NCBI GenBank assembly: GCA_905182465.1
Contig: CAJJBI010000004.1
Span: forward strand, 188,001 to 252,000
Reading direction: 5' to 3'
DNA length: 64,000 nucleotides
DNA from: Opitutaceae bacterium BACL24 MAG-120322-bin51
Lineage (GTDB): Bacteria > Verrucomicrobiota > Verrucomicrobiia > Opitutales > Coraliomargaritaceae
Shown: positions 1 through 11,919 of the stretch, in pieces
Layout of the letters: the number at the start of each line of letters is the position of its first letter
How positions within the stretch are numbered: position 1 is the first letter of the stretch
The notes under the pieces: model-generated
Told to the model about the DNA's origin: nothing
Databases searched by the model: none
Seen by the model: the letters and a program-made list of their open reading frames with translations, nothing else
Translations under genes and position numbers: made by a program

Positions 1-1725
1 GAATACACCGACGACGAGTTTAATACACACCTCGAAGACCAGCAATCCATGCTAGAAGAGCTAGTCGATCGACACGGCACGGGGCGTGTGATTTTCCGCA
101 ACTCGCGTGACTCGCTAACTGGCTTCCCAAAAAGGGAAGGGCTACCATCCGCACTCATGCCGCGCGCGAAGCTACCAAAGGAAGAGCTGGAAAAACGCCT
201 ACTCCATGAGTTTAAACTCGATACGTCTAAAGGCAACGAAGAGGACGAGGCCTATGATTTTCGCCACGGCCCACGCATCTTGTGGTTGGCCAAACTAATT
301 AAAGGCCTCGGTGAAAATGAGAAAGTCCTTCTCATCTGCTGCACTCGCGAAAAGGTGCAAGCGATCCACGACGCACTACTCGAAGAGATCAACGTCAAAG
401 CTGGCCTTTTTCACGAAGAACTGACACTGCTCCAGCGCGACCGCAACGCGGCATGGTTTGCTGAGGCCGACGGCGCGAAAATTCTCCTCTGCTCAGAGAT
501 CGGCAGTGAAGGGCGTAACTTTCAGTTCGCCCACCACCTTGTGCTCTTCGACTTGCCACTCAACCCCGAATTACTCGAGCAGCGCATTGGCCGTCTTGAT
601 CGAATCGGGCAGACCGAAACCATCCAAATCCACATTCCATTCCTAAAGAACAGTTGGACAGAACTACTCATGCGCTGGCACCATGAGGGCTTGGACGGCG
701 TCGAGCATTCACTCAAAGGCGGCTATGCCTACCTGAACGAGTTTGGAAAGTGTCTCCGCTCGCTAGGGCCACGCTACCACATCGCTGATAAAAAGACGCT
801 GGCCGAGGCCGACCAACTGATCAAGGGAAGCAAGGTATTTCGCGAAGACCTAGAAAAGCAACTTAGCCAAGGGCAGGATCGGCTCATCGCGCTTAACTCC
901 TTCCGTAAAGAAGCATCCGCCAAGCTCGTCGAGCACATCCGCACGCTCGATGCCGACCGCACGCTCGACCAATTTATGAATCGCATCTTTGATCACTTCG
1001 GCGTGACCGTCGATGATATCGATACACGCACCTTCCGTCTTGCGCCGGGACAGTTGTTTACCGATTCCTTCCCCTGCTTGCCGGAAGAGGGGACCACTGT
1101 GACTTGCGACCGCACTCGTGCACTTGGTCGCGAAGATATCGGTTTCTTAACATGGGATCACCCCATGGTCCGCGGCGCGATCGATCTCACGCTCAGCTCG
1201 GAAAAAGGTAACAGCTCTATCGTCGTCTGGAAAGATCCTAGTGTCCAAGCGCCCGCTATTTTGATCGAGGCCATCTATGTGCTCGAGAGCGTCGCGCCAC
1301 CACGCCTCCACGTGGATCGCTTTCTCCCCCCGACACCCGTGCGCGTGCTCGTCGATCTCAGCGGCAAGGATTGCAGTCAGCAATTCACACACGACACTAT
1401 TAACAAATTCTGCGGCGACGAAGAGGCCTTCCGCTTGAAGCAAGACCCTGCGCTACTCCAAGCCCTCGTTCCAGAAATGCTGCGTGCAGCAAAAAAGCAC
1501 GCTGACGCTCAAAAATCAGTTCGGCTCACGGCCGCCATGAATCAAGCCCACGAACGACTCGACGGAGAAGCCAGTCGCTTAAAGGAGCTACAAAAGGTGA
1601 ATCCCAACATCCGACAGGAAGAAATTAAAATTGCAGAAACAGTAATCGCGGATGTGACACGCCATATAGCGAAGGCCCACTTGCGCCTAGATGCCGTACG
1701 GCTCATCCTAGGCGAACCTGCTTGA
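1..1725 (+). CDS. rapA: RapA-like SNF2 helicase, 3' part (5' end outside window)
   Basis: The reading frame is open from base 1, so the gene starts upstream; an internal ATG at 49 is not its start. The visible 574 residues hold the second RecA-like lobe of a SNF2 ATPase, with helicase motif VI (QRIGRLDRIGQ, encoded near 580-612), preceded by the conserved stretch CSEIGSEGRNFQ. Upstream of that, the segments DRHGTGRVIFRN and GFPKR match the RapA family. After the helicase lobe come about 370 residues that fit the RapA C-terminal region. RapA binds core RNA polymerase and recycles stalled complexes. The N-terminal Walker motifs are not in the window. The next gene is convergent, with a 129-base gap in which I see no gene. 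Confidence 0.88.
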   Translation, partial: EYTDDEFNTHLEDQQSMLEELVDRHGTGRVIFRNSRDSLTGFPKREGLPSALMPRAKLPKEELEKRLLHEFKLDTSKGNEEDEAYDFRHGPRILWLAKLIKGLGENEKVLLICCTREKVQAIHDALLEEINVKAGLFHEELTLLQRDRNAAWFAEADGAKILLCSEIGSEGRNFQFAHHLVLFDLPLNPELLEQRIGRLDRIGQTETIQIHIPFLKNSWTELLMRWHHEGLDGVEHSLKGGYAYLNEFGKCLRSLGPRYHIADKKTLAEADQLIKGSKVFREDLEKQLSQGQDRLIALNSFRKEASAKLVEHIRTLDADRTLDQFMNRIFDHFGVTVDDIDTRTFRLAPGQLFTDSFPCLPEEGTTVTCDRTRALGREDIGFLTWDHPMVRGAIDLTLSSEKGNSSIVVWKDPSVQAPAILIEAIYVLESVAPPRLHVDRFLPPTPVRVLVDLSGKDCSQQFTHDTINKFCGDEEAFRLKQDPALLQALVPEMLRAAKKHADAQKSVRLTAAMNQAHERLDGEASRLKELQKVNPNIRQEEIKIAETVIADVTRHIAKAHLRLDAVRLILGEPA

Positions 1726-1854
1726 TTAAACGGCAGATCACACCAAGAGGTAGAGAGGTTGGCTAATTTCAAGTCGCGGCGTGTTCGCCCGCGCAGTTCC
1801 TTTTGAACCAACCCGCCTTACGTTGCGCCCGGAAGCGAGCATGCCACAATTAAG

Positions 1855-2877
<1,023 letters not shown>

Positions 2878-2949
2878 TGCAGGTAGAACTCGACTGTTAT
2901 GAGCTATGGCTTTCACTGCAACGCATAATTCAAACGCAGTTTCTTAACG

Positions 2950-4038
2950 ATGCACACAATTCCCGACATAGCCCCTTTCCGCGATAAACTCAGCGAGCTG
3001 AACGAGCAGATGGCCGATCCTGACTTCTACTCCGACCAGCGCCGCGCTGCCGATGTCTCTCGCGAGCAAATGCGCCTTAGCACGCTCGTCGAAAAATTCG
3101 AAGCCTACCATGGCACTGTCGAGCAACTCGAAGAGAACCAAGCCATGGCCGCTGACGAGTCCATCGAAGCCGAACTACGCGAGATGGCCGAGGAGGAAAT
3201 CGAGCCTCTCGCCAACGAGCGCGACCGCCTCGCCAACGACGTGCTTCGCTTTATGATCCCCCCTGATACCACCGACAGCCGTAACTCCGTTATGGAAATC
3301 CGCGGTGGCGCCGGTGGCGATGAGGCCAATATCTTTGCTGGTGACCTCTTCCGTATGTATAGCCGTTACGCAGAAACACGCGGGTGGCGGGTCGAGATCA
3401 TGAGCTCAAGCCCAGCCGATGTAGGTGGATTTAAAGAAATCATTTTTAACATGACGGGCGAAGAGGCCTACAAGTTTCTTAAATTCGAAAGCGGCGTCCA
3501 CCGCGTCCAGCGCGTTCCCGCGACCGAGACCCAAGGCCGCATTCATACCTCCACCGCCACCGTAGCTGTGCTTCCTGAAGCCGAAGAGGTCGACGTGCAG
3601 ATCAACCCGCAAGATCTGGATATCTCAACCATGCGAGCCAGTGGGGCAGGGGGACAGCACGTGAATACGACTGACTCCGCCGTTATGATGGTGCATAAAC
3701 CAACTGGCGTCACTGTTTACTGCGCCGACGAGCGCTCGCAGATCAAAAACCGCGCCAAAGCCCTCACGGTGATGCGCTCACGCCTACTCCAAGCCAAGGT
3801 CGATGAGGAACACGCCAAATACGCCGCCGAGCGCAAAGGTCAGATCGGCACAGGTGACCGCTCCGAGCGTATCCGCACTTATAACTACCCCCAGGGCCGC
3901 CTGACCGACCACCGCATCGGCCTCAGCCTCTCCCTCCCAACTGTCGTTGAAGGCGACTTGGACGACCTGATTGACGCCCTTCAAAATTACGACTACGAAG
4001 CCCGCATCCAGAATCTCCTAGAAAAGCAGACCCTCTGA
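2950..4038 (+). CDS. prfA: Peptide chain release factor 1
   Basis: A 362-residue class I release factor that ends translation at UAA and UAG. The codon-recognition motif is PAT in [12 protein letters not shown], the PxT form that defines RF1 (RF2 has SPF). The peptidyl-hydrolysis loop GAGGQHVN is intact. Length and order (helical domain 1, then domain 2 with PAT, then the GGQ domain) match the family. The stop is 11 bases before the start of prmC, whose product methylates the Gln of this GGQ motif, so the two form the classic prfA-prmC operon. Confidence 0.97.
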   Translation: MHTIPDIAPFRDKLSELNEQMADPDFYSDQRRAADVSREQMRLSTLVEKFEAYHGTVEQLEENQAMAADESIEAELREMAEEEIEPLANERDRLANDVLRFMIPPDTTDSRNSVMEIRGGAGGDEANIFAGDLFRMYSRYAETRGWRVEIMSSSPADVGGFKEIIFNMTGEEAYKFLKFESGVHRVQRVPATETQGRIHTSTATVAVLPEAEEVDVQINPQDLDISTMRASGAGGQHVNTTDSAVMMVHKPTGVTVYCADERSQIKNRAKALTVMRSRLLQAKVDEEHAKYAAERKGQIGTGDRSERIRTYNYPQGRLTDHRIGLSLSLPTVVEGDLDDLIDALQNYDYEARIQNLLEKQTL

Positions 4039-4049
4039 GGCAGTATCAA

Positions 4050-4889
4050 ATGCTCACCATTCGAGAAATCAAAGAGCGTACGGAGACTTTCTTCAAAGAG
4101 AAGGGCGTCCCTAACGCCAAGCTTGATACAGATATCTTAATCGCACATTCGCTCGGGATTAAGCGGCTCGATATATACCTCGATCTCGACCGCCCACTAA
4201 CTGAAGCGCAACTCACAGACCTACGCCCTCTAGTCAAACGTCGGGCATCGCGCGAGCCACTGCAGTATATTATAGGCAACACGGAATTTTACGGCCTCAC
4301 ACTTAAAGTAGATCCGCGCGCCCTGATCCCACGGCATGAAACTGAAGAGCTAATTGATTTGATCGTAAGACGACTGGAGACACCACCAAAACGTATCCTA
4401 GATTTGGGCACAGGTAGCGGTGCCATTGCTTTAGCCCTCGCCTCGAAATACGCAGACGCGGAAGTCACCGCAACCGATCAAAGCGAGGAAGCCATCACGC
4501 TCGCTAAAGAAAATGCGGGTGCGCTAAATTTATCCAGCAGAGTCACCTTTATCAAAGGGACTTGGTTCGAGCCGTTAGATGAAGGCGCACGATTTGATCT
4601 TATTGTGTCCAACCCTCCTTATTTGACAGAAGCCGAAATGCAGACTGCCGAACCAGAGGTCATTGGTCACGAACCACGCAGTGCACTCGCCTCTGGGCAA
4701 GAGGGTCTCGATGACTTACGTCTCTTGTTCGAAAGTGTATCTAGCCATTTGGCCGAAGGTGGCTTACTCGCATTGGAGACCGGAATTGGGCAAGCAGACG
4801 CAATCAAAACAATGGCATTAAAAGTCTCACTTCATGGGCAAAGCGTCGAAGACCTCAGCGGGCGCCAGCGATTCTTCTTGGCGTCATAA
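4050..4889 (+). CDS. prmC: Release factor glutamine methyltransferase
   Basis: A 279-residue SAM-dependent N5-glutamine methyltransferase that modifies the GGQ loop of release factors. The N-terminal helical domain is followed by the SAM loop [14 protein letters not shown] (about residues 115-130) and the catalytic motif NPPY (about residue 189), which binds the target glutamine. It sits 11 bases after prfA on the same strand. The downstream folC is convergent. The 124 bases between them show no clear hairpin terminator. Confidence 0.96.
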   Translation: MLTIREIKERTETFFKEKGVPNAKLDTDILIAHSLGIKRLDIYLDLDRPLTEAQLTDLRPLVKRRASREPLQYIIGNTEFYGLTLKVDPRALIPRHETEELIDLIVRRLETPPKRILDLGTGSGAIALALASKYADAEVTATDQSEEAITLAKENAGALNLSSRVTFIKGTWFEPLDEGARFDLIVSNPPYLTEAEMQTAEPEVIGHEPRSALASGQEGLDDLRLLFESVSSHLAEGGLLALETGIGQADAIKTMALKVSLHGQSVEDLSGRQRFFLAS

Positions 4890-5013
4890 CATAACACGGC
4901 ACGGCACGTAGCACTGGCTCCAAAGCCATATCCATTATAGTGCAAGTCCGAATGGGGGCATGTTCGCTCACTTCCCAAAAAAGTAATCATGCGCCTACTT
5001 CCATCTGTAAAAT

Positions 5014-6270
5014 TTAAACCTTATCCTGCAGTCTGCCACCGTCATTCGACCTCACCCCTTGGATGCGCTCCATAACTTCCCCAACCAGATAGATAGAGCC
5101 CGTAACCACGATGGAATCGCCAGGCTCACCCACGGCGCAGCAGCCAGCTTTGGGAAAGAGGGCAGAAAGGTCGGTTTCAACGGCGTCGCGATCTAGGCAG
5201 CTTTTTAAAAATGAGGTCGGCGTCGCGCGATCTTGCTTGGGCGTGACTAGATAGAGTTCGCGGGCATATTGAGCAACGACTTCCATAAGGCTTTGGGCGC
5301 GGTCTTCGCCGAGAGTGCCTGCGATGATAATGGGCTGTTCAGAAAGACTGGATAGGTTTTGTTTCAGCACGGCGACCCCCTCAGGATTATGAGTCGCATC
5401 AAGAATAAGTTTACGGCCGTCGAGTTCGAGCGTCTGCCAGCGGCCTGCCCATTCGACTTGTTCGAGTGCCTGCGTAGATCGAACAGGAAACCGGTCGGCG
5501 AGAATCTCGATCGCATAAGTCGCGATCGCTGCGTTCCAACGCTGAAAGCCGCCCGCTAAGTTAGTCTGAGGAAGCCCCGTCTCATCAGGAAAACGGTCGG
5601 TAATCGCGTAAAGTTTACAGCCGAGCTCTTTAGCCACGCGACGAACGACCGCATCGGCCTCAAGGGGAAGCTTACCCATTAGAACAGGCTTTCCCTTTTT
5701 GATGATACCCGCCTTTTCGCCCGCGATTGCCGCAAGTGTATCTCCGAGCAGATCACAGTGGTCGAGGCTGATGGTGGTGATAATACTTAGCTCGGGGTCG
5801 ACAACATTGGTCGCGTCAAGTCGACCACCAAGTCCTGTCTCGATGCACGCGATATCTACCGGCAGCTCTGCGAATCTAAGAAAAGCCATTGACGTGATAA
5901 ACTCGAAGAAGGCGGGGTGGAGGTCGGGGTCTCTCCTGCCTAGCTCGCCCGCGATAGAGCTAAGCTGCTCGGTGTATCGAACAATTTCGGCCTCGGAAAG
6001 TATCTGACGGTCGACTTGGGCGCGCTCACCTAGATGGACAAGGTGCGGCGAACTAAAAAGCCCGACCTTATATCCATTATCTCGATAAACTGCTTCTAAC
6101 ATGGCACAGACCGAGCCTTTACCATTAGTTCCAGCTACATGAATAACGGGGAACATGCGCTCTGGGTGCCCTAGCGCTTCGAGAAGTAAGCGCATACGCT
6201 CAATGCCATATTTAGAGCCTCTATTCTTTAGCGCATAGAGGTAATCAAGAATGTCCGAATAATCAGGCAT
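5014..6270 (-). CDS. folC: Folylpolyglutamate synthase / dihydrofolate synthase
   Basis: A 418-residue Mur-ligase-family enzyme that adds glutamate to dihydropteroate and folates using ATP. The P-loop [10 protein letters not shown] lies near residue 43, a DHxxLLG segment (SLDHCDLLG) near residue 168, and the C-terminal ligase domain carries LDATHNPEG. Length matches bacterial FolC. It is followed on the same strand by nothing closer than prmC (convergent), and accD lies 72 bases upstream. Linkage of accD and folC is common in bacteria and supports co-transcription. Confidence 0.95.
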   Translation of the reverse strand: MPDYSDILDYLYALKNRGSKYGIERMRLLLEALGHPERMFPVIHVAGTNGKGSVCAMLEAVYRDNGYKVGLFSSPHLVHLGERAQVDRQILSEAEIVRYTEQLSSIAGELGRRDPDLHPAFFEFITSMAFLRFAELPVDIACIETGLGGRLDATNVVDPELSIITTISLDHCDLLGDTLAAIAGEKAGIIKKGKPVLMGKLPLEADAVVRRVAKELGCKLYAITDRFPDETGLPQTNLAGGFQRWNAAIATYAIEILADRFPVRSTQALEQVEWAGRWQTLELDGRKLILDATHNPEGVAVLKQNLSSLSEQPIIIAGTLGEDRAQSLMEVVAQYARELYLVTPKQDRATPTSFLKSCLDRDAVETDLSALFPKAGCCAVGEPGDSIVVTGSIYLVGEVMERIQGVRSNDGGRLQDKV

Positions 6271-6342
6271 GGCAGTTTAACTACGAAAAATATGAATCGC
6301 GCCTAATCTAATACTGCGTGTTTAATATTTTTCGTACTTAGC

Positions 6343-7197
6343 TTAAGCATACTTCTTTGCGCCGTAGAGTGCCTTCATCAAGTTAATCACGCGATCTCGC
6401 ATTTCGAGACGGGGCACAATGATATCAACTAGGCCGCGTTCCAGTAGAAACTCCGAAGTTTGGAACCCTGCAGGTAGATCTTGTTGAGTAGTTTCTTTAA
6501 TCACACGGGGCCCTGCAAAACCAATAAGAGCTTCGGGTTCGGCAATAATTACATCCCCCAGCGAAGCGTAACTCGCCATGACGCCAGCCATGGTCGGATT
6601 CGTCAAAATTGAAAAGTAGGGGAGGCCGGCCTTACTCAATCTTGCCAGAGCGGCACTCGTCTTAGCTAGTTGCATTAGGCTAAGAATGCCTTCCTGCATA
6701 CGCGCACCGCCTGATGCGGATACGATGATAACGGGGCAGCTTTTCTCTATGCCGCGCTCAATGGCACGGGTGATCTTCTCGCCGGCTGCCGAGCCAAGGC
6801 TGGCTGCCATGAAGCGAAAATCCATCACCGTGATACTCACAGGCATGCCGCCCATTACACCCATTCCGGAGATGACAGTGTCCGTCTCCTTGGTTTTATC
6901 CTGGTTCTGCTTTAGTTTTTCAGGATATGAGGAGGTGGCGTTGAACTCTAAAGGGTCAAGTGAATGCACGCCCATGTCCATCTCTTCAAAGGTGCCCTCA
7001 TCCAACATAGAGGCTATACGGTCCCGCGCTTTAAGTGGAAAATGATACCCGCTATTCGGGACAACCATGAGGTTTTCCTTAAGAACGCGGTTATAGATGA
7101 TCTCGCCAGTTTTGGGACATTTCGTCCAAAGATCCTTTGGGATGTCTTTTTTCTTAACGGTGACGGTCGAGTACTGTGGTTTTCCGAAGAGTGCCAT
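6343..7197 (-). CDS. accD: Acetyl-CoA carboxylase carboxyltransferase subunit beta, zinc ribbon degenerate
   Basis: A 284-residue carboxyltransferase beta subunit that, with AccA, transfers CO2 from carboxybiotin to acetyl-CoA in the first step of fatty-acid synthesis. The crotonase-like fold is well conserved, including [11 protein letters not shown] and [14 protein letters not shown]. The N-terminal zinc ribbon aligns column by column with E. coli AccD (Cys27, Cys30, Cys46, Cys49), but here only Cys27 remains; the other three positions are Thr30, Val46 and Ser49. I re-read these codons from the DNA around 7040-7140 and they are unambiguous, with no frameshift. The enzyme probably folds without structural zinc there. 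accA is not in the window. Confidence 0.95.
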   Translation of the reverse strand: MALFGKPQYSTVTVKKKDIPKDLWTKCPKTGEIIYNRVLKENLMVVPNSGYHFPLKARDRIASMLDEGTFEEMDMGVHSLDPLEFNATSSYPEKLKQNQDKTKETDTVISGMGVMGGMPVSITVMDFRFMAASLGSAAGEKITRAIERGIEKSCPVIIVSASGGARMQEGILSLMQLAKTSAALARLSKAGLPYFSILTNPTMAGVMASYASLGDVIIAEPEALIGFAGPRVIKETTQQDLPAGFQTSEFLLERGLVDIIVPRLEMRDRVINLMKALYGAKKYA

Positions 7198-7237
7198 GAT
7201 TTGACAAATTTAAATTAAGAAAAAGCTGCGGTAAGAG

Positions 7238-7963
7238 TTAGCCATGACCAAGGGTGGCCACTTTGATTTGCGTCGCGCCTGCCTCGAGGAGGACAGCGGC
7301 ACAGGAGTTAAGCGTCGATCCCGTAGTAAATACGTCGTCAATTAGAATATAGGTTTGATTTGGGATTACAACGGCATCGGGGGCCAAAGCAAAGGCATTT
7401 TTCACATTTTGGTAACGGGCGGCGCGGCTTAATTGGGTCTGAGTTTGCGTATACATAGTGCGAACGAGTAACTTTTGTAAGTCTTTGGCCGAAGTGGCCT
7501 CGTTTAGACTCTTTGCGATCATTAGGCTTTGGTTAAAGCCCCGCTCGCGCTCTTTCGTTGGATGGAGTGGCACGGGAACCAGGATTCCTCCATCAAAATA
7601 GTTTTTATAATAGGGGGCCTTAGCAATCATCGCTTTTACATCCTCCAGGGCATAAAAACCATATTGGTATTTCAATACATGGATAATTGATCGTGCGGGG
7701 CCTTTTGCCAAAAAGAGAGTTTTTCCCTGATCAAACAGGGGATCAAGCTCTGCGCAATGTGGACAGACGCGCGGGCCTGCTAGTATTCCAAAAAAGGGAT
7801 ATCCGCAGATCGAGCAAGTTGGCGGCTTGGAGAAAAAGAGCTCGCGACTGCACGCGCTGCAAAGAAATTGGTAGTCCGAACATTCCACCGCGTCGCCACA
7901 GTGCAAACAACTCCTCGGAAAAAAGACCTCGGCCAATGGTTGCATGAGCTGCTTGAACAACAT
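7238..7963 (-). CDS. comF: ComF-family phosphoribosyltransferase-like protein
   Basis: A 241-residue ComF/GntX-type protein. The N-terminus carries a four-cysteine zinc ribbon (CLHCG, CSACS) followed by CSICG and CPHC pairs; the C-terminal half is a PRTase fold with the PRPP-binding loop [12 protein letters not shown] near residue 208. Family members are linked to DNA uptake and recombination in competent bacteria, but the enzymatic role is not established and no competence operon is visible here. It lies 40 bases upstream of accD on the same strand. Confidence 0.88.
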   Translation of the reverse strand: MLFKQLMQPLAEVFFPRSCLHCGDAVECSDYQFLCSACSRELFFSKPPTCSICGYPFFGILAGPRVCPHCAELDPLFDQGKTLFLAKGPARSIIHVLKYQYGFYALEDVKAMIAKAPYYKNYFDGGILVPVPLHPTKERERGFNQSLMIAKSLNEATSAKDLQKLLVRTMYTQTQTQLSRAARYQNVKNAFALAPDAVVIPNQTYILIDDVFTTGSTLNSCAAVLLEAGATQIKVATLGHG

Positions 7964-8296
7964 GAGTTAATTGCACAATAATGGGCGCGATTCGTCAAGT
8001 TAGCCAAGGAACAATGACCGTCTACTGAGATATACTTAAGTTACAGTCAGAAGAGCCCGCGGGAAAGGTCGCCACCGGGGACCTTTCGTAGAACAAATGC
8101 TTATTGTATCGTTAGCAATAACTCCCCGCCTATGACTGTCAGAAAGCTCCATTCCAGCGTAGTGATTGAGCAACGCCTTAGTTTGTGCAGATTATGGGGT
8201 TCGATATATCGCGGCTTTCTAGGAAATAGCCCACCCGTAGTAGGGCTTAATTAATTCCGTAAATTAATGGACATGTCGTGAAGGCCTAAAAGAAAA
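7964..8296. other. 333-base intergenic region
   Basis: No supported gene. It separates comF (leftward) from another leftward gene. It contains one compact inverted repeat (8063-8087, listed separately) and an AT-rich stretch at 8245-8275. A 40-codon open stretch starting at 8132 has no recognisable features. An unidentified small RNA is possible but cannot be shown from sequence alone. Confidence 0.5.
8063..8087. repeat. Inverted repeat, hairpin-forming
   Basis: GAAAGGTC (8063-8070) and GACCTTTC (8080-8087) are perfect 8-base complements around a 9-base loop. There is no T-run on either side, so it does not look like an intrinsic terminator for comF, whose 5' side faces this region. It could be part of a structured leader or small RNA, or an operator. 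Confidence 0.45.
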
Positions 8297-8893
8297 CTAT
8301 TCCTGTGTGCCGCGGGCTTTAATTCGCTGATCGGCTTCGATCATGATCGCTTCGCAGCCTCTAAATTTATGCTCGTCCAAGCAAAGGCGACGCTGCTTGC
8401 CACCTTCCTCATAAATACCATAAGCGATGCCCTTGTCCTTCCATTTTTTGCGATCGATGGCTGTAATTGAATTGATGTCGACGCGCTCGCCCGAAGCGCC
8501 GATCACAATATCTCCTTCTGCGCTAACTTGCCGCGTGTGGTTCCAAGCGATCCATACCCCATACAGCAGTGCGCCGATAATCATTACCCAACCAATCTCG
8601 CGCTGCTCACGAATATCGTCGTCCATGCGCTCTTTAGGAATGTTGCGCCGATAATCCATTTCGCGCGCATGCCGCTCCCAAGCTAAACGGACAGATGTGC
8701 TCTCCTCGTCCACCGCGTCGCCAGCTTCAATTAACGTATCTTTAATCTCCTGGTATTCTACATGGCGCTGAGCCTCATCCGGCCATAGAATATAGCCATC
8801 GTAAAGAAACCATGCCGCAATACCGAAGATCATAAAAAACATAAACAGCATACGCCGACGCCATTCCTTTGAAATACGAGCCACTACTTCCAT
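8297..8893 (-). CDS. Membrane protein of unknown function
   Basis: 198 residues, not recognised. A first transmembrane segment covers about residues 14-33 (hydrophobic run MLFMFFMIFGIAAWFLY) and a second about 100-117 (GWVMIIGALLYGVWIAW). Between them is a charged, helical region with conserved-looking acidic and basic residues. The C-terminal 80 residues are soluble and start with GDIVIGASGERV, resembling small PH-like membrane-associated domains; this is only a fold impression. It stands alone on the minus strand, divergent from gnd. Confidence 0.6.
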   Translation of the reverse strand: MEVVARISKEWRRRMLFMFFMIFGIAAWFLYDGYILWPDEAQRHVEYQEIKDTLIEAGDAVDEESTSVRLAWERHAREMDYRRNIPKERMDDDIREQREIGWVMIIGALLYGVWIAWNHTRQVSAEGDIVIGASGERVDINSITAIDRKKWKDKGIAYGIYEEGGKQRRLCLDEHKFRGCEAIMIEADQRIKARGTQE

Positions 8894-9234
8894 AACGCCA
8901 CGATTTAAGGCATTCTAAGTTAAGACAATTCTAAATCTCAGTTATTCAAATAGTAGGTCGCTACCAGAGTTACTGGATCTCGACATCTATGCGCGGTAGA
9001 TACCCTTAGACTCGAATTTGAGTGGCTTCACATCTAAAAAATGCCCTCGCTTATTTTTATGCATTTATGCAAATTTAATTGTAATTATATAGTTTTGTTG
9101 CGAGCTAGAGATAGTTACTTTTCACCTTCACTTAAACATCTCTCGCTTGGCGAATATTCCAGATTCGCAGCCCATCTATCCTTGCATCTAGGGTAGTGGT
9201 TCATTTTCTCGTCACACAACTCTCATTACACATT
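8894..9234. other. Divergent promoter region upstream of gnd
   Basis: 341 bases without a supported gene between a leftward membrane-protein gene and rightward gnd. The middle (about 9040-9120) is strongly AT-rich, as expected for promoters in both directions. No convincing operator, riboswitch or hairpin was recognised. Confidence 0.5.
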
Positions 9235-10740
9235 ATGTCCGAAGCAACTTCCGAAATTGGCCTCATTGGCCTCGCAGTCATGGGTCAAAACTTGGCTCTT
9301 AATATAGCCGACCACGGCTTTAAAATTTCCGTCTATAACCGGACAACCTCCAAGATGGAGAAGTTCGTTTCGTCCAACCCAAGCACACCCGGTGGCCTAG
9401 AGGGTTGCGAGACCTTGGAAAGTTTCGTAGCATCCTTAAAGCGTCCGCGCAAGATCATCATTCTCGTGCAAGCCGGCTGGGCGACTGACAAGGTAATTGC
9501 AGGCCTCCTACCTCTACTTGAGGAGGGTGACATCATTATTGACGGCGGCAACGCAAAGTGGGACGACACAATCCGCCGCGAGAAGGAACTCACTTTAAAA
9601 GGTCTCCATTTCATAGGTTCTGGCGTATCGGGGGGCGAAGAGGGGGCACGTTTCGGTCCCTCACTAATGCCCGGTGGCACGCCCGAGGCTTGGACACATC
9701 TCGAACCGATCTGGAAAGCCATCGCGGCCAAAGTTGATCCTAGCACGGGTAAACCCATCGAAGGCGCTGAACCAGGAAAGCCCGTTAGTGGTGGCTTCAG
9801 TTGCACCGCTTACATTGGTCCAGACGGTGCAGGTCACTACGTAAAGATGGTCCACAATGGTATTGAATACGGCGACATGCAAATGATCTGCGAGGCTTAC
9901 GATCTTATGCAAAACGTGCTAGGTTTAACACCTACTGAAATGGGAGACATATTTACTAAGTGGAACGAGGGCGACCTCGATTCCTTCCTTATTGAAATTA
10001 CCGCCGACATTCTAAAGCAAACCGATCCCGTTACTGGTAAACCCTTCGTTGATATCGTGCTAGATACGGCCGGCCAAAAAGGCACTGGGAAATGGACCTC
10101 TGTCAACGCTCTTGATATGGGCACACCCGCTCCAACTGTGGCCGAGGCGGTCTTTGCTCGTTGCCTTTCGGCAGTCAAAAATGAACGTGTCGCCGCCGAG
10201 AAAATTCTCAAAGGTCCCGAAGCTGAGCCCTTCAGTGGGAACATAGCCGAAATGGTTGAAGCAATCCGAGAAGCTCTCTATGCATCGAAGATCTGCTCAT
10301 ACGCTCAAGGCTTCCAGCTTATGGCTTACGCCCAAGAAGAATACAACTGGAAGCTCAACTTTGGGGAGATTTCGCAGATTTTCCGTGGTGGTTGTATTAT
10401 TCGAGCGGCCTTCTTACAGAAAATTACCGAAGCTTATGAGCGGGATGCCAAACTGGCTAACTTGCTCCTAGACCCTTACTTCTCCCAGGCCATCCACACC
10501 GCGCAGAAAAGCTGGCGTAAAGTTGTTGCGCTCGCAGCCGAGCATGGCGTTGCGATTCCAACATTTAGTTCTGCACTATCTTACTACGATGGTTACCGTA
10601 GTTCACGACTCCCGCAGAATCTTTTACAAGCCCAGCGCGACTACTTCGGTGCTCACACCTACGAACGTACTGACGAAGAACGTGGCAATTTTTACCACAT
10701 TGACTGGCCAAAGCCTGACCGCCCCCAGTTAAAGATGTAG
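9235..10740 (+). CDS. gnd: 6-phosphogluconate dehydrogenase, decarboxylating
   Basis: Oxidises 6-phosphogluconate to ribulose 5-phosphate and CO2 in the pentose phosphate pathway. The Rossmann motif [15 protein letters not shown] is at the N-terminus, IIDGGN near residue 100, the substrate signature [13 protein letters not shown] near residue 125, and the catalytic region [16 protein letters not shown] near residue 203. The ATG at 9235 starts right before the NAD(P)-binding strand; a GTG at 9196 would add 13 unconserved residues. At 501 residues it is a little longer than E. coli Gnd, mainly through an insertion near residue 170 ([20 protein letters not shown]). It is followed by a convergent gene. 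Confidence 0.96.
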   Translation: MSEATSEIGLIGLAVMGQNLALNIADHGFKISVYNRTTSKMEKFVSSNPSTPGGLEGCETLESFVASLKRPRKIIILVQAGWATDKVIAGLLPLLEEGDIIIDGGNAKWDDTIRREKELTLKGLHFIGSGVSGGEEGARFGPSLMPGGTPEAWTHLEPIWKAIAAKVDPSTGKPIEGAEPGKPVSGGFSCTAYIGPDGAGHYVKMVHNGIEYGDMQMICEAYDLMQNVLGLTPTEMGDIFTKWNEGDLDSFLIEITADILKQTDPVTGKPFVDIVLDTAGQKGTGKWTSVNALDMGTPAPTVAEAVFARCLSAVKNERVAAEKILKGPEAEPFSGNIAEMVEAIREALYASKICSYAQGFQLMAYAQEEYNWKLNFGEISQIFRGGCIIRAAFLQKITEAYERDAKLANLLLDPYFSQAIHTAQKSWRKVVALAAEHGVAIPTFSSALSYYDGYRSSRLPQNLLQAQRDYFGAHTYERTDEERGNFYHIDWPKPDRPQLKM

Positions 10741-10907
10741 TTCGAGGCCGTTAACACCTCTTAAAGCTCATAGGGTCCAAGTTTTGAAATCTCTTTCACG
10801 GGTAGACGTCTTTTTTGCTTCGTTGCGTTATACTTAGGGAGATTAAAGGTCAGGCCGTAAATCAATTACCTTGTCTAAAGCGGTGCACAACTTGGCAAGA
10901 TGCAATA

Positions 10908-11798
10908 CTATGCGTAAGGCTTGCCGAAATAAGCCATAAGCCACATTTCTTTCCAAAGGCGGTAGCGACCCTCCTGGGATATTCTGCCTTCTTCTTCTCG
11001 GCGAGGGCGAGGAACGAAGAACCCGATTTCGGTATTTAGTCGCTCTAATATGCGCTGATGGTCGTTGAGTTCTTCGAGGGCGTCATCTTGAACCACAACC
11101 GATTCTATTTTAAGCTTCAAAACTTTTTTATGATGAAGCAATAGGAGTCTTTTAATTGAACCGATCAGTGGTTTGCGGCACATCTCCCAGCCTTCGGGAT
11201 AATAGCCTCCATAGGGCAGAATATGGTTGTCGGTAATAACGCGGCCGCCTTCTTTTGTGCGCGTGCTAATTGTGTAACAAGCAGTGGCGCCACCCTTACG
11301 CTTGGGCAAAAAGAGAATTTGAATGCGCGTTAATTGGTCACTGCTTTCATAGATGGAGGCACGGAGATGAGTGTCTACAAAGAGTTCAGATTTGAGCGCC
11401 TTAAGCCGAGTATAGTTTTTGTCACGGAGCCATTCCTTAATGTCGATAAAGCGTTTTTCTGCCGGCCATTCATCCCCGTCTTTATTTTCGTAAAAATCAG
11501 GAAACAGGGGTAGATCACTAAAACTAAGGGCTTTGATTGCGATCCAATTATAGCCCGTCTCTATAATAAACCAAAGTGCGATACCTGTGCTAAAGTGAAC
11601 CCAGTCGGGGCGCAGGGAAACTTCGAAGGTTTTAATGAAATAAGCAAAGAGCGCACCAAAGAGGAACCAGCGGAACCAACGGCCTAGTATTAAACAAATG
11701 GGAAGATTGAAATATCCACCCAGGAAAGGGAGTAGAATTGTGATAGTGGCCAAGGAGAAGAATAGCCATTGGTAGACTTCTATAATTTCGTAGGACAT
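10908..11798 (-). CDS. Membrane protein of unknown function
   Basis: 296 residues, not recognised. Three hydrophobic segments fill the first 100 residues (YQWLFFSLATITILLPFLGG, the WFRWFLFGALFAYFI region, and HFSTGIALWFIIETGYNWIA). The remaining 190 residues are soluble and rich in Lys, Arg and Glu, with a C-terminal region that could be peripheral to the membrane. I preferred the ATG at 11798; a GTG at 11843 would add 15 residues. It is co-directional with dnaN but separated from it by a perfect palindrome. Confidence 0.6.
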   Translation of the reverse strand: MSYEIIEVYQWLFFSLATITILLPFLGGYFNLPICLILGRWFRWFLFGALFAYFIKTFEVSLRPDWVHFSTGIALWFIIETGYNWIAIKALSFSDLPLFPDFYENKDGDEWPAEKRFIDIKEWLRDKNYTRLKALKSELFVDTHLRASIYESSDQLTRIQILFLPKRKGGATACYTISTRTKEGGRVITDNHILPYGGYYPEGWEMCRKPLIGSIKRLLLLHHKKVLKLKIESVVVQDDALEELNDHQRILERLNTEIGFFVPRPRREEEGRISQEGRYRLWKEMWLMAYFGKPYA

Positions 11799-11869
11799 AT
11801 TGGCGTAAAATACGACATGTGGGTGTGCGTGTAGGAAGCTCACCTATAAGCTCTAGCGGTCCCTGAAAT

Positions 11870-11889
11870 AATAATGGCGCGCCATTATT
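11870..11889. repeat. Perfect 20-base palindrome downstream of dnaN
   Basis: AATAATGGCGCGCCATTATT reads the same on both strands, without a loop. It lies between the stop of dnaN (11920) and the start of the next leftward gene. No T-run follows on the minus strand, so a dimeric protein-binding site or a cruciform is as likely as a terminator. Confidence 0.55.
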
Positions 11890-11919
11890 GGCACGGGATT
11901 ACAAAGATAAATCAGTCTC

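Noticed and set aside
8160-8230. tRNA-like GGTTCGAT sequence
   Set aside because: No acceptor stem or cloverleaf could be built around it.
8132-8254. 40-codon open frame with an ATG in the comF upstream gap
   Set aside because: No recognisable features, no signal or ribosome site, ordinary for chance in 333 bases.
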